This document shows positions 39,103 to 49,269 of a DNA stretch of 64,000 bases, one piece after another; the stretch's first letter is position 1; each line of letters starts with the position of its first letter. Under the pieces are notes generated by a model. That model had not been told where the DNA came from. It saw only the letters and a program-made list of their open reading frames with translations, and searched no databases. The stretch comes from Pseudomonas entomophila (lineage in GTDB: Bacteria; Pseudomonadota; Gammaproteobacteria; Pseudomonadales; Pseudomonadaceae): contig NZ_CP070982.1 of NCBI RefSeq assembly GCF_018417595.1, positions 955,501 through 1,019,500 on the forward strand, in the 5' to 3' direction. A program made the position numbers and the translations under genes.

Positions 39103-40413
39103 TTAGAACACGTTCAGCGGATAATCCACGATCACCCGGAACTCGTCGTTGTCCGACACCGACGAGTACGCCGCGTTGGCCCGGTGCGTGGCATAGCGCA
39201 GCAGCACCGACAGGTCCTTCAGCTGGCCTTCCTGGAACACGTACTTCACGTCGAAGTCACGCTCCCAATGCCGGGCATTCTCGCCCTCGGGGTTGTAGAA
39301 GTTGTAGTACTGGGTGTCCTGGCTGGCCTTGGTCAGGTCGGCCTTGCCGCGCGAGTACGACAGTGTCGAGGTCAGGCCGGGGATGCCGACGCCGGCGAAG
39401 TCGTAGTTGTACTGCAGCTTCCACGAACGCTCGTTCGGCGCGTTGAAGTCCGAATACATGCGCGAGTTGTCCAGGTAGATGCTGTCACCCAGGTTGATGT
39501 AGTCGAACGGCGTGTCGCCGTTGACCCGCTGGTAGGCGGCGGTGACGCTGTGGTACCCGGCGGCCACGGTGAAGTGCACGCTCCAGGTGTTGTTGTCGAT
39601 GTCGCCCAGCTTCGACTGGCCGGTGTCCTGGGTGTGGTAGAAGTGCACGCCCGGGTTCAGGCTGACCAGGTCGTTGACCTGATAGGTGTAGTCGAAGTCG
39701 GCGTAGTACTGGTTCCAGATGTCCTTCAGCTCGGCGGCGTAGACATTGGCGGTGACGCCCTCGGTGCCGCTCCACGACGCGCCGGCCCAGCTCAGGTTCT
39801 GGCTGTCCTGCTCGGGCGTCTGGTTGCTGTAGTAGGTGTTGATGCGGCGGTGGCCGCTCTGGTTGTACGGCTTGGTGAAGCTGACCTTGCCGCCTTCGAG
39901 CATCAGCCCGTCGATGCTGCGGTTGGTCACGGCGACGCCGCGGAAGGTCTGCGGCAGCATGCGGCTTTCGCCACCGGCGATCACCGGGTTGGTGAGGAAC
40001 AGGTCACCGGCCTTGAACTCGGTGTCGAAGCCCTTGAGCTTGATCGCGCCGCCAGCGGTGGAGAAGGCGTGGCGCGCTTTGTCTTCCGGCGCACTTGGCA
40101 GGATCGAGGTGCCGGCGTGGCCGCCACCGCCGTCCAGCTTCAAACCGACCATGGCATGGGCGTCGAGGCCAAAACCGATCACGCCCGGCGTGTAGCCGGA
40201 CTCGAAGCGGGCGACGGCACCCTGGCCCCACTCACGCTTGTCCTTGATCTGGGCATTCTTCTCGTTGCGGTTGAAGTAGGCATTTCTGAAATGCAGGTTC
40301 AGCGTGGAACCTTCGATGAAGCCATCAGCCTTGGCTTCATCGGCCTGTGCGGCCACGGGCATCGTTGCGGTCAATGCAACGAACAACGGGGTGAAACGAA
40401 ACGCAAAAGACAC
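39103..40413 (-). CDS. OprD-family outer-membrane porin
   Basis: The 436-residue protein has a signal peptide ([20 protein letters not shown], cut after AAQA) followed by the OprD pattern [36 protein letters not shown] and a C-terminal Phe (YPLNVF). It should form an 18-stranded barrel that admits a specific small substrate such as an amino acid or carboxylate. Translation starts with GTG at 40413, with AAAGGAG upstream. The substrate cannot be inferred from context. Confidence 0.92.
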   Translation of the reverse strand: MSFAFRFTPLFVALTATMPVAAQADEAKADGFIEGSTLNLHFRNAYFNRNEKNAQIKDKREWGQGAVARFESGYTPGVIGFGLDAHAMVGLKLDGGGGHAGTSILPSAPEDKARHAFSTAGGAIKLKGFDTEFKAGDLFLTNPVIAGGESRMLPQTFRGVAVTNRSIDGLMLEGGKVSFTKPYNQSGHRRINTYYSNQTPEQDSQNLSWAGASWSGTEGVTANVYAAELKDIWNQYYADFDYTYQVNDLVSLNPGVHFYHTQDTGQSKLGDIDNNTWSVHFTVAAGYHSVTAAYQRVNGDTPFDYINLGDSIYLDNSRMYSDFNAPNERSWKLQYNYDFAGVGIPGLTSTLSYSRGKADLTKASQDTQYYNFYNPEGENARHWERDFDVKYVFQEGQLKDLSVLLRYATHRANAAYSSVSDNDEFRVIVDYPLNVF

Positions 40414-40513
40414 CGGTACAAACTCCTTTGGTCAAGCGATGGGGCCGTTTTTTATTGTCGTGCCTGCAAGTTTCTTATTAGAGACGTAACAGCCGGGCTG
40501 ATATTTTCGACAC

Positions 40514-40543
40514 ATAAAAAAAGCCGCTGCGGGGCAGCGGCTT
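40514..40543 (-). terminator. Terminator of the small secreted-protein gene
   Basis: Read on the minus strand, a 10-base stem (AAGCCGCTGC, loop CCC, GCAGCGGCTT) is followed by a T-run. It lies about 75 bases after the stop of the small gene at 40619 and before the porin start. Confidence 0.85.
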
Positions 40544-40618
40544 GGAAAGGCTAACATATCGTCACAGGCGGTGCCCATGGTGTAGCCAAGGGAAATCTGG
40601 AGACGCGGGTGTGGCCGA

Positions 40619-40834
40619 TCAGCTGTCGGCGTTGTCGTCGACGGACGCCTTGGAAGCGGTCTGCTGCACGTCTTTGGCAGCGTCGGCCTGGCGTGCCGCG
40701 AAGGCTTCCTGGTGAACGCTGGCAAGTTCGGCGTTACGGGCGACGAAGGCCGGGGATTCTTCCGCCATGGCCAGGGGCGACAACAACAGGGAAGACAGGA
40801 CGAACACGCTGGCAATACCCATACTGTTGGACAT
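40619..40834 (-). CDS. Small secreted/periplasmic protein of unknown function
   Basis: The 71-residue protein has a signal peptide (SMGIASVFVLSSLLLSPLAMA, cut before EESP) and a mature part of about 48 residues that is Ala/Gln/Asp-rich, without Cys. It has its own terminator downstream and a 130-base gap upstream, so it probably has its own promoter. It lies next to the sensor kinase of a metal-type two-component system; small periplasmic proteins of this kind are often targets of such systems, but that is inference. Confidence 0.7.
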   Translation of the reverse strand: MSNSMGIASVFVLSSLLLSPLAMAEESPAFVARNAELASVHQEAFAARQADAAKDVQQTASKASVDDNADS

Positions 40835-40964
40835 TTGATGCAACCTTCTTGCGGGGCAAGTGCTAATGGAGACAGGGCTTAAGTTAGTCCCGTAAACACA
40901 TGGGAAACAGAGGCCGTTTAGATAAGCACTGTTGCGCAAAAAGTAATGATCACGATGAATAACT

Positions 40965-42386
40965 TCAGATTTTTACCGCAAACCCGCGTAGTTGAGCGTT
41001 CGGCAGGTTGATACCAAAGGTATTGGCGCCGGCCTCACTTCGCACGAAAACATTGCCGCCATGCATCACGGCGATAGCCTTGACGATCGCCAACCCCAAC
41101 CCATGGTTGCCACCCCCGCTGTTGCTGCGCGCCGCATCCACCCGATAGAACCGCTCGAACAGCATCGGCAGGTGCTCCTCGGCAATTGCCGGCCCCGGGT
41201 TGCTCACGGCGATGCTGACCTGTTCCTCTCCCGCCTCGATGCGCACCTGGATCACCTGGTGCGGCGCGGTGTGCTGCACGGCGTTGTTCAGCAGGTTGAT
41301 CAGCGCCCGGCGCAGCTGGGCCTTTTCGAAACAGGCCTGGGCGTCGCCGCTGACGCTGACGCTGACTTGGGCATCCTCGAGGATGTAGTCGAGGTAGTCG
41401 AGGGTGGTGGCCACTTCCTCGGCCAGCGAGGCGCTGGTCAGCGAGGTGGCCTTGCTGCCTTGGTCGGCGCTGGCCAGGAACAGCATGTCGTTGATGATGC
41501 TGCGCAGGCGCTCGAGCTCCTCGAGGTTGGATTGCAGCACTTCGAAGTAGTGTTCGGCGCTGCGCCCGCGGGTCAGTGCGACTTGGGTCTGGCCGATCAG
41601 GTTGGTCAGCGGTGAGCGCAGTTCGTGGGCGACGTCGGCGTTGAAGGCTTCGAGTTGTGAGTAGGCCTGGGTGACGCGGTCGAGGGCGGCGTTGAAGGCG
41701 CCGGCGAACTGTGCCAGTTCCGGGGGCAGGTCGTGGGTCGGCAGGCGGCCGTCCAGGCGCGGCGGGGCCAGGGCCTGGGCTTCGTCCGACAGGGCTTGCA
41801 GGGGCTTGAGGCCGATGCGCGCTACCCAGTAGCCGAGCAGCGAGGCCAGCAGCACGCCGAAGGCGGCCAGGCCGACGATGGCCACCAGCAGGCTGTGCTG
41901 GGCCTGCCAGAAGGTCTCGGTGTCGATGCCGATCAGGAAGCGCAGCGGCGGGCGGTCACCCAATGCCGGCAACGCGCTGACCAGCACTTTGTACGGGTAG
42001 GGGCTGCTGGCCAGGCGCAGGTCGCGCATGCCCGGCGCGCCCTCGGCGAAGGCGCGGACCTGTTCGGTGGGGTGGCCGTATTCGAAGGCCGGGTCGCTGC
42101 TGACCACCCAGAAGCGGATACGCCGGTCTTCTTCGCTCAGCAGGTTGAGCTTGTTGTTGATCTTGGCCCAGTGCTCGGGGGTACCAAAGCGGTTGAGGGT
42201 GGATTCGAGCACGCTGAAACGAGCGTCCAGTTCGGCGGCCGGCAGCAGGTCGAGGCTGCGGTCGACCTGGCGGTACAGGGCGCTGCCGATCAGCACGAAC
42301 ACGGCCAGGGCCACCAGGGTGAACAGGGCCGAGAGGCGCAGGGCGATGGAGTTGCCGGGTTTGGTAGGGAGATGGCCTTGGATCAT
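40965..42386 (-). CDS. Heavy-metal-type sensor histidine kinase (CusS/CopS-like)
   Basis: The 473-residue membrane kinase has transmembrane helices near 17–37 and 165–188 with a periplasmic sensor between them, a HAMP region, an H-box (FNADVAHELRSPLTNLIGQT) and a HATPase_c domain (NLLNNAVQHT, GGGNHGLGLAIVKAI). The overall pattern follows the CusS/CopS/IrlS kinases. It is downstream of the response regulator and separated from it by a REP pair, while the RND efflux genes lie further upstream on the same strand. The signal may be a metal or another envelope toxicant. Confidence 0.88.
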   Translation of the reverse strand: MIQGHLPTKPGNSIALRLSALFTLVALAVFVLIGSALYRQVDRSLDLLPAAELDARFSVLESTLNRFGTPEHWAKINNKLNLLSEEDRRIRFWVVSSDPAFEYGHPTEQVRAFAEGAPGMRDLRLASSPYPYKVLVSALPALGDRPPLRFLIGIDTETFWQAQHSLLVAIVGLAAFGVLLASLLGYWVARIGLKPLQALSDEAQALAPPRLDGRLPTHDLPPELAQFAGAFNAALDRVTQAYSQLEAFNADVAHELRSPLTNLIGQTQVALTRGRSAEHYFEVLQSNLEELERLRSIINDMLFLASADQGSKATSLTSASLAEEVATTLDYLDYILEDAQVSVSVSGDAQACFEKAQLRRALINLLNNAVQHTAPHQVIQVRIEAGEEQVSIAVSNPGPAIAEEHLPMLFERFYRVDAARSNSGGGNHGLGLAIVKAIAVMHGGNVFVRSEAGANTFGINLPNAQLRGFAVKI

Positions 42387-42427
42387 TTGCGGCTGCTCAT
42401 CGGGGTGCTGTTGGTTTGGCGCGATTG

Positions 42428-42512
42428 CGTAGGAGCGGCTTTAGCCGCGATCACCCGCATGGCGGGTGCCAGGCACCGCGGTGCCTGCATCGCGGCTGAA
42501 GCCGCTCCTACG
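42428..42512. repeat. REP pair between response regulator and kinase genes
   Basis: Opposed REP copies (42428–42451 and 42489–42512) with CACCCGC/GCGGGTG and GGCACCGC/GCGGTGCC hairpins in between fill most of the 147-base gap inside an otherwise compact operon. Confidence 0.8.
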
Positions 42513-42533
42513 GATCTCTCGATCGCCTGCAAG

Positions 42534-43205
42534 TCACGCACGGTGCTCCAGGACATAACCCATGCCTCGAATGGTATGCAGCAGCTTGTTGTCGAACGGC
42601 CCGTCGAGCTTGGCCCGCAAGCGCTTGATGGCCACCTCGACCACATTGGCGTCGCTGTCGAAGTTGATGTCCCAGACCAGTTCGGCGATGGCGGTCTTGG
42701 ACAAGATCTCGCCCTGGCGTCGGGCCAGCACGCTGAGCAGCGAGAACTCCTTGGCGGTGAGGTCCAGGCGTTGCCCCGCGCGGGTGGCCTTGCGCGCCAT
42801 CAGGTCGATCCACAGGTCGGCCACCTGGATCTGCAAGGGTTCGTGAATGGCGCTGCGCCGGGTCAGCGCCTGCAGGCGGGCGACCAGTTCGAGGAACGAG
42901 AACGGCTTGCCCAGGTAGTCGTCGGCGCCTTCGCGCAGCCCATGGATGCGGTCCTCGACCCGCTCGCGGGCGGTGAGCATGATCACTGGCGTCTGCTTGC
43001 GTGCCCGCAGTGCGCGGAGTACGCCGTAACCGTCCAGGCCCGGCAGCATCACGTCGAGCACGATCACCGCGTAGTCGCCCTCCAGGGCCAGGTGCAGGCC
43101 GTCGATGCCGTCGCGGGCCAGGTCGACGGTGAAGCCCTGTTCGCTCAGGCCGCGATGCAGGTAGTCGGCGGTTTTCTCTTCGTCTTCGATGATCAGCACA
43201 CGCAT
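42534..43205 (-). CDS. OmpR-family response regulator (CusR/IrlR-like)
   Basis: The 223-residue regulator has a receiver domain with acidic pocket EDEE at 7–10, phospho-acceptor Asp51 (VIVLDVMLPG), Thr in MLTARE and Lys in LGKPF, followed by a winged-helix DNA-binding domain (LDLTAKEFSLLSVLARRQGEIL shortened: TAKEFSLLSVLARRQG; VVEVAIKRLRAKLD). It lies 9 bases after the RND permease stop, so it is in the efflux operon and probably controls its promoter. Confidence 0.9.
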   Translation of the reverse strand: MRVLIIEDEEKTADYLHRGLSEQGFTVDLARDGIDGLHLALEGDYAVIVLDVMLPGLDGYGVLRALRARKQTPVIMLTARERVEDRIHGLREGADDYLGKPFSFLELVARLQALTRRSAIHEPLQIQVADLWIDLMARKATRAGQRLDLTAKEFSLLSVLARRQGEILSKTAIAELVWDINFDSDANVVEVAIKRLRAKLDGPFDNKLLHTIRGMGYVLEHRA

Positions 43206-43214
43206 GGTCTTGTC

Positions 43215-46200
43215 TCAACTGGCGCTTGGCGCGGCGGCCGGGGTGGCCCGGCGGCGGTGGAACAGGTGTTCCAGGGCCAAGTATATGACCGGGGTGGTGA
43301 ACAGCGTCAGGGCCTGGCTCACCAGCAGGCCGCCGACCACGGCGATGCCCAGCGGCTGGCGCAGCTCGGCGCCGGTACCGAAGCCGAACATCAGCGGCAC
43401 CGCGCCGAGCAAGGCGGCGAGGGTGGTCATGATGATCGGGCGGAAGCGCACCAGGCACGCCTGGCGGATCGCCTGCTCGGGCGTCATGCCTTGATTGCGC
43501 TGGGCTTCGAGGGCGAAGTCGATGAGCAGGATGCCGTTCTTCTTGACGATGCCGATCAGCAGCACCACGCCGATCAACCCCATGATGCTGAAGTCCTGGC
43601 CGCTGGCCCAGAGCAGGATGATCGCGCCCAGGCCCGCGGACGGTAGCGTGGAGATGATGGTCAGCGGGTGCACGAAGCTCTCGTAGAGCACCCCGAGGAT
43701 GATGTACACCGCCACCAGCGCGGCGAGGATCAGGTACGGCTGGCTCGACAGCGAGCTCTGGAACGCCTGGGCCGCGCCCTGGAAGTTGCCGGCGATGGCG
43801 TCGGGCATGCCCAGTTCGCGCTGGGTGCGTTCGAGGATCTGCACCGCGTCGCCCAGGGCCACGCCGGGGGCCAGGTTGAACGACAGGTTGGCGGCCGGGA
43901 ACAGGCCGTCGTGGCTGATCGACAGGGGGCCGGTGCTGGGCGGCGCGACATGGGCCAGGGCCGACAGCGGCACCATCTCGCCGGACAGTGGCGAGCGCAG
44001 GTAGAAGTAGTTGAGGCTTTCAGCTTTGCCGCGCTGGCGGGCGTCCAGTTCGAGGATGACTTTGTACTGGTTGGTCTCGGTCTGGAACTCGCTGATCTGG
44101 CGCTGGCCGAAGGCGTCGTACAGGGCCTGGTCGACGTCGGTGGTGGTCAGGCCGAAGCGCGCGGCGGCCTGGCGGTCGATGTCGATGCGGGTGACGCTGG
44201 CGCCCAGTTGCAGGTCGTTGGACAGGTCACGGAACGCCGGATTTTCCCGCAGGCGTTCGGTCAGGCGCTGGGTCCACAGGTTCAGCGCCACGCCGTCGTT
44301 GCTCTTGAGCACATACTGGTACTGGGTGCGCGAAGGGCCGGAGCTGAGGTTGATGTCCTGGCCGGCGCGCATGTACAGGACGATGCCCGGCACCTGGGCC
44401 AGTTTCGGGCGGATCCGGTCGATCCACTCGCTGGCCGACACATCGCGTTCGCCCCGTGGCTTGAGCGAGATCCAGAAGCGGCCGTTGGCGATGGTCTGGT
44501 TGCTGCCGGTGACTCCGACCGAATGCGAGTAGGCGCGCACGGCCGGGTCTTCGCCGATGATCTTGGCCAGGGCCAGGTGCTTGTCGATCATCGAGGAATA
44601 CGAGACATCCGCCGCCGCCTCGGTGGTGCCGAGGATGAAGCCGGTGTCCTGCAAGGGGAAGAAACCTTTGGGGATGCCCACGTAGCCGGCCACGGCCAGG
44701 GCCAGGGTGAGGCCGAACACGCCGAGGGTGATGCGCCGATGGGCCAGGGCGCGGTCCAGGCCCTTTTCATACCCGCGCAGCAGGCGCGGGCCGAACCCAC
44801 CCTCGTGCTCGCCGGGCGGGCGACGCATGAACAGTGCGCAAAGGGTCGGGGCCAGGGTCAGCGACACCACCACCGAGATCAGGATGGTCGCCGTGGCGGT
44901 CAGGGCGAACTCCTTGAACAGCCGGCCCACCACCCCGCCCATGAACAGCAGCGGGATGAACGCGGCGATCAGCGAGAAACTGATCGACACCACGGTGAAG
45001 CCGATCTCGCCAGCGCCCTTGAGCGCGGCGGTGCGGCTGTCGTCGCCGGCTTCCAGATGACGGTGGATGTTCTCCACCACCACGATGGCGTCGTCGACCA
45101 CGAAGCCCACGGCGATGACGATGGCCACCAACGTCAGGTTGTTGAGGCTGAAACCGAGCACGTACATCAGCGCGCAACTGGCGATCAGCGACACCCCCAG
45201 CACGCTGGAGACGATGAAGGTTGCCGACCACTGGCGCAGGAACAGCGCCATCACCCCGATCACCAGGGCCACGGCGATCATCAGGGTCAGCTCCACCTCG
45301 TGCAGCGAAGCGCGGATGGTTTGGGTGCGGTCCTGCAGCACTGACACCTCGACCGAGGCCGGCAGCATCTCCTGCAGGCGGGGCAGGGCGTCGAGCACCC
45401 GGTCCACGGTATCGACGATGTTGGCCCCGGGCTGGCGGAAGATCACCAGGTTCAGGCCGGGCTGGTCGCCGGACCAGGCCTTCACATAGGCGTTCTCGGC
45501 GCCGTTGATCACCTTGGCCACGTCGGCCAGGTGCACCGGCGCGCCGTTGCGGTAGCTGACGATCAGCCTGGCGTAGTCCTCGGGGTGGAACAGTTGGTCG
45601 TTGGCGGCGATGGTCGACACGCTGTGCTCGCCATAAAACGCGCCCTTGGCCAGGTTGAGGCTGGTCTGCTGGATGGCCTGGCGCACATCGGCCAGGGTCA
45701 GGCCGATGGCGGCGAGCTTCTCGGGCTGGGCCTGCACGCGGATCGCCGGGCGCAACTGGCCGGTGATGTTGACCAGGCCGACCCCGTCGATCTGGCTGAG
45801 CTGGCGGGCCAGCAGGGTCTCGGCGTAGTCGCTGAGCTCGTTGCCGGGCATCTGCGCGGAACTGACGGTGAGGATCAGCACCGGGCTGTCGGCCGGGTTC
45901 ACCTTGCGCCAGGTGGGGGGGCTGGGCAGGTCCTGGGGCAGGCGCGCGGTGGCAGTGTTGATCGCCGCCTGGACTTCCTGGGCGGCGGTGTCGATGTTCT
46001 TGTCGAGGGTGAACTGCAGGATCAGCGTGGTCGAGCCCAGGGCGCTGCTGCTGGTCATCTGGGTCATGCCGGGGATGGCACTGAACTGCACCTCCAGCGG
46101 CGTGGCCACCGACGAGGCCATGGTCTCGGGGCTGGCGCCGGGCAGCGCGGCGGTGACCTGGATGGTCGGGAAGTCGGCCTCGGGCAGCGGCGCCACCGGC

Positions 46201-46307
46201 AGGCGCGGGAAGGCGATGGCGCCCAGCAGCACCAAGGCGAAGGTCAGCAGCAAGGTGGCGATGGGGTGGTCGATGCACCAGGCCGAGACACCGTTGCGGG
46301 CGTTCAT
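43215..46307 (-). CDS. RND multidrug efflux permease (MdtC-like, HAE-1)
   Basis: The 1030-residue inner-membrane proton antiporter has the RND layout: N-terminal helix, two large periplasmic loops and twelve membrane segments. The paired acidic residues of the fourth helix are seen in GFVVDDAIVVVENIHRHL, which marks the HAE-1 (drug) rather than heavy-metal type. Sequence flavour is closest to the MdtB/MdtC group, which often occurs as a two-gene heteromer; here only one is present. It overlaps the adaptor gene by ATGA. No outer-membrane factor gene is nearby. Confidence 0.9.
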   Translation of the reverse strand: MNARNGVSAWCIDHPIATLLLTFALVLLGAIAFPRLPVAPLPEADFPTIQVTAALPGASPETMASSVATPLEVQFSAIPGMTQMTSSSALGSTTLILQFTLDKNIDTAAQEVQAAINTATARLPQDLPSPPTWRKVNPADSPVLILTVSSAQMPGNELSDYAETLLARQLSQIDGVGLVNITGQLRPAIRVQAQPEKLAAIGLTLADVRQAIQQTSLNLAKGAFYGEHSVSTIAANDQLFHPEDYARLIVSYRNGAPVHLADVAKVINGAENAYVKAWSGDQPGLNLVIFRQPGANIVDTVDRVLDALPRLQEMLPASVEVSVLQDRTQTIRASLHEVELTLMIAVALVIGVMALFLRQWSATFIVSSVLGVSLIASCALMYVLGFSLNNLTLVAIVIAVGFVVDDAIVVVENIHRHLEAGDDSRTAALKGAGEIGFTVVSISFSLIAAFIPLLFMGGVVGRLFKEFALTATATILISVVVSLTLAPTLCALFMRRPPGEHEGGFGPRLLRGYEKGLDRALAHRRITLGVFGLTLALAVAGYVGIPKGFFPLQDTGFILGTTEAAADVSYSSMIDKHLALAKIIGEDPAVRAYSHSVGVTGSNQTIANGRFWISLKPRGERDVSASEWIDRIRPKLAQVPGIVLYMRAGQDINLSSGPSRTQYQYVLKSNDGVALNLWTQRLTERLRENPAFRDLSNDLQLGASVTRIDIDRQAAARFGLTTTDVDQALYDAFGQRQISEFQTETNQYKVILELDARQRGKAESLNYFYLRSPLSGEMVPLSALAHVAPPSTGPLSISHDGLFPAANLSFNLAPGVALGDAVQILERTQRELGMPDAIAGNFQGAAQAFQSSLSSQPYLILAALVAVYIILGVLYESFVHPLTIISTLPSAGLGAIILLWASGQDFSIMGLIGVVLLIGIVKKNGILLIDFALEAQRNQGMTPEQAIRQACLVRFRPIIMTTLAALLGAVPLMFGFGTGAELRQPLGIAVVGGLLVSQALTLFTTPVIYLALEHLFHRRRATPAAAPSAS

Positions 46308-47467
46308 GGCTGGCTCCTGCGGTCGGCCATCTCGGCCGGCGCCGGCGCATCCGGCGTGACCTCGACCTTCGACCCCGGCTTGAGGCGCGACTGGCCATCG
46401 AGCACCAGCTGATCGCCAGCCTTGACCCCGGCGACGATGTTCAGCGTGCTGTCCTGGTACAGCACCTTGACCGGCACGCTGGTGACCTTGTCGCCATCCA
46501 CGCGATAGACGAAGTGGCCGTCGATGCTGCGCTGCACCACGGGCGGCGGCACCACCAGGGCGTTTTCATCCACCGCCGTGCGCAGGCGCACGGTGACCAG
46601 TTGGCCGGGCCACAGACGGCCGTCCTGGTTGTCGAACTCGGCCTTGACCCGCACCGTGCCGGTGGTGGCCGAGACCTGGTTGTCAATCAGGCTGAGGTGG
46701 CCCTTGGCGAGCAGGCTGCGTTCGCCGTCGGCGTCCATGTAGGCCTCGACTTCAGCGGGTGTGGGTGTTTTCAGCAGGCTTTGCAAGGTCGGCAACTGTT
46801 GCTGAGGCAATGAGAACTCCAAGGCGATCGGGTCGATCTGGGTGACGCTGAACAGGCCCTGCGTATCGGTGGTGCGCACCAGGTTGCCGGGGTCGACGTT
46901 GCGGATACCGACGCGGCCGGTCACCGGCGAAGCGATGCGGGTGTAGGAGAGCTGCACCGCGGCGTTGTCGATGGCGGCCTGGTCGCCGGTAATCGTGGCC
47001 TGCAGTTGGTTGACCAGTGCCTGTTGCTGGTCGAGGGTCTGCTTCGACACGCCGTCATCGGTGCTGAGCAACTGGTAGCGCTTGAGGTTGACCCTGGCCA
47101 CCTGCAACTGCGCCTGGGTCTGGCCGAGCTGGGCGCGGGCCTGGTCGAGGCTGGCGCGGATCGCCCGGTCGTCGAGGGTGGCCAGCAGGTCGCCCTGCTT
47201 CACCCATTGCCCTTCCTTGACCAGCACCTGAGTGAGCACGCCCTCGACCTGGGGGCGCACCTCGACGCTGTGCAGCGACAGCACCGAACCAATGGCGCCG
47301 ATGTAGCGTGGTACGTCCTGCTGGGCGACGGCGACCACCCGCACCGGCACGGCGCTCGCGCCACGGCTGGCGGGGGCCGACGGCCGTTGGGCCAGCCACA
47401 GGCCAGCAGTGGTCAGGGCGACCAGGGCCAGGGCGGCGAGAACGAGGGGGCGGGACGGACGTCGCAT
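46304..47467 (-). CDS. RND efflux periplasmic adaptor (MdtA-like)
   Basis: The 387-residue adaptor has an N-terminal membrane anchor (about 8–24), a lipoyl/barrel-sandwich part (VEVRPQVEGVLTQVLVKEGQWVKQGD), a coiled-coil hairpin (about 95–175), and beta-barrel parts (RIASPVTGRVGIRNVDPGN, GRLWPGQLVTVRLR). It links the permease to an outer-membrane channel. It is the first gene of the operon and overlaps the permease by four bases. The divergent promoter region with the aer-like gene lies upstream. Confidence 0.92.
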   Translation of the reverse strand: MRRPSRPLVLAALALVALTTAGLWLAQRPSAPASRGASAVPVRVVAVAQQDVPRYIGAIGSVLSLHSVEVRPQVEGVLTQVLVKEGQWVKQGDLLATLDDRAIRASLDQARAQLGQTQAQLQVARVNLKRYQLLSTDDGVSKQTLDQQQALVNQLQATITGDQAAIDNAAVQLSYTRIASPVTGRVGIRNVDPGNLVRTTDTQGLFSVTQIDPIALEFSLPQQQLPTLQSLLKTPTPAEVEAYMDADGERSLLAKGHLSLIDNQVSATTGTVRVKAEFDNQDGRLWPGQLVTVRLRTAVDENALVVPPPVVQRSIDGHFVYRVDGDKVTSVPVKVLYQDSTLNIVAGVKAGDQLVLDGQSRLKPGSKVEVTPDAPAPAEMADRRSQP

Positions 47468-47553
47468 CGGGCGGGCACCTTGGCCAGGGGGCGGAAACAG
47501 TTTTCGGTTATCCAGGGTTATAGCGCGCCGACCGGGTCGCCAGCGTGACGCCT

Positions 47554-47570
47554 GGCTGTCACGGCTGTCA
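47554..47570. promoter_or_regulatory. Tandem repeat in the efflux promoter (candidate response-regulator site)
   Basis: GGCTGTCA occurs twice with a 9-base period (47554–47561, 47563–47570) about 90 bases upstream of the adaptor start. OmpR-type regulators bind short tandem direct repeats, so this is a candidate target of the regulator encoded in the same operon. Confidence 0.35.
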
Positions 47571-47685
47571 GTTTCGAGGCTTGATGGCCAAATGCCAATA
47601 TCCTGCCGTGGATCAATATTGCCCCGTCATTTGCTTCTAGAGTCGAACGCCCTGCCGATTTCCCGAACAACAACGAGAGCCTCCG

Positions 47686-49269
47686 ATGAAGTGCAATATG
47701 CCCGTTACCGGTCGCGAAGTGGATTACCCCGGCGATGCCAATATCCTCTCCACCACCGACCTGGACAGCCGCATCACCTACGCCAATGACGACTTCCTGC
47801 GGGTCAGTGGTTTCACCCGTGACGAGCTGTTGGGCCAGGCTCACCATGTGGTGCGCCACCCGGACATGCCGCCCCAGGCCTTTGCCCAGATGTGGCAGGC
47901 GCTCAAGGCCGGGCGTTCGTGGATGGGGCTGGTGAAGAACCGTTGCAAGAACGGTGATCACTACTGGGTCAGCGCGTTCGTCTCGCCGATCAGCAGCGGC
48001 GGGCAGACATTGGAATATCAGTCGGTGCGGACCAAGCCCAGCGTCGCGCAGGTCGAGGCGGCCGAGCGCTGTTACGCGCGGTTGCGCGAGGGACGGCGGG
48101 GCTGGCGCGAGCGGCTACCGGTGCCGGGGCTGGCGACACGGTTGTCGCTGGGTATAGCAGGGTTGTTGGCAGTGGTGATGGGGGCGGGGCACTGGTGGCT
48201 CGAGCGCCCGCTGTTGGCGTCGCTGGTGGAGATCGGCGTCGCGGCGGGCCTCAGCGCCGGGGTGATCCTGCTGTTGCTGCGCCCGCTCGAGCGCCTGCGC
48301 CGCCAGGCGCTGGCCATCGCCGACAATCCATTGAGCCAGCAGCTGTATACCGGTCGCCGCGACGGCCTGGGCCAGATCGAGTTCGCCATGCGCATGCTCA
48401 AGGCGCAGCTGGGGGCGGTGGTGGGGCGTATCGGCGACACCTCTTCACGTCTGGCCGGGCATTCCGGGTCGTTGGTCGACGCGCTGCACAGCAGTCATGC
48501 CAACAGCCTGGAGCAGCAGAGCGAGGCCGACCAGGTGGCCACGGCGATCCACCAGATGAGCGCCAGTGTCGCCCAGGTCGCCAGCAGCGCGCAGATGGCG
48601 GCGATGGCCGCCGACCAGGCCGAGGACGAGACGCAGTCTGGCCATCAGCTGGTCGACCGCAACCGCTGCGCGATCCAGGATCTGGCCGGGTCGTTGGTGG
48701 AAGCCAGCGAAGTGATCCAGCAGCTGGAGAACCACAGCAGCGAGATCTCCGGGGTGCTCGACGTGATCCGCGGCATCGCCGAGCAGACCAACCTGCTGGC
48801 CCTCAACGCCGCCATCGAGGCGGCGCGGGCCGGCGACCAGGGGCGCGGTTTCGCGGTGGTCGCCGACGAGGTGCGCGGCCTGGCCCAGCGCACCGCGCAG
48901 TCCACCCACGATATCCAGCGCATGATCGCCGCCCTGCAGGACGGCGCCCGTGCCGCGGTGCTGGTGATGCAGCAGAGCAGCGCCCATGCCGGGCACAGTG
49001 TCGAGCAGGCGCAACTGGCCAGCGACGCGCTGGACAGCATCAGCGTGCGGGTCAACCAGATCAACGAGATGAGCCTGCAGATCGCCGCGGCGGTGGAGCA
49101 GCAGAGCCAGGTGAGCGAGAACATCAACCGCAACATCATCAGCATCCGTCAGGCCAGCGAGGCGACGGTCAGTGTCGGGCAGCGCAGCCACAGCAGCGCC
49201 AGTGACGTGGCGGACCTGGCCAAGGACCTGCGGCGGCTGGCGGATGAGTTCTGGCGGCGCTGTCAGTAG
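47686..49269 (+). CDS. Aer-like PAS chemoreceptor
   Basis: The 527-residue receptor begins with a PAS domain ([29 protein letters not shown], residues about 20–120) of the Aer redox/energy-taxis type. A hydrophobic pair of segments lies about 148–205, and the MCP domain follows with tip [20 protein letters not shown]. No periplasmic ligand domain is present. A GAGAG site precedes the ATG. Its TAG stop lies at the first bases of a REP element. Confidence 0.88.
   Translation: MKCNMPVTGREVDYPGDANILSTTDLDSRITYANDDFLRVSGFTRDELLGQAHHVVRHPDMPPQAFAQMWQALKAGRSWMGLVKNRCKNGDHYWVSAFVSPISSGGQTLEYQSVRTKPSVAQVEAAERCYARLREGRRGWRERLPVPGLATRLSLGIAGLLAVVMGAGHWWLERPLLASLVEIGVAAGLSAGVILLLLRPLERLRRQALAIADNPLSQQLYTGRRDGLGQIEFAMRMLKAQLGAVVGRIGDTSSRLAGHSGSLVDALHSSHANSLEQQSEADQVATAIHQMSASVAQVASSAQMAAMAADQAEDETQSGHQLVDRNRCAIQDLAGSLVEASEVIQQLENHSSEISGVLDVIRGIAEQTNLLALNAAIEAARAGDQGRGFAVVADEVRGLAQRTAQSTHDIQRMIAALQDGARAAVLVMQQSSAHAGHSVEQAQLASDALDSISVRVNQINEMSLQIAAAVEQQSQVSENINRNIISIRQASEATVSVGQRSHSSASDVADLAKDLRRLADEFWRRCQ

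Noticed and set aside
43668..45344. 558-codon open frame on the plus strand
   Set aside because: It is antisense to the RND permease gene and has no recognisable domain.
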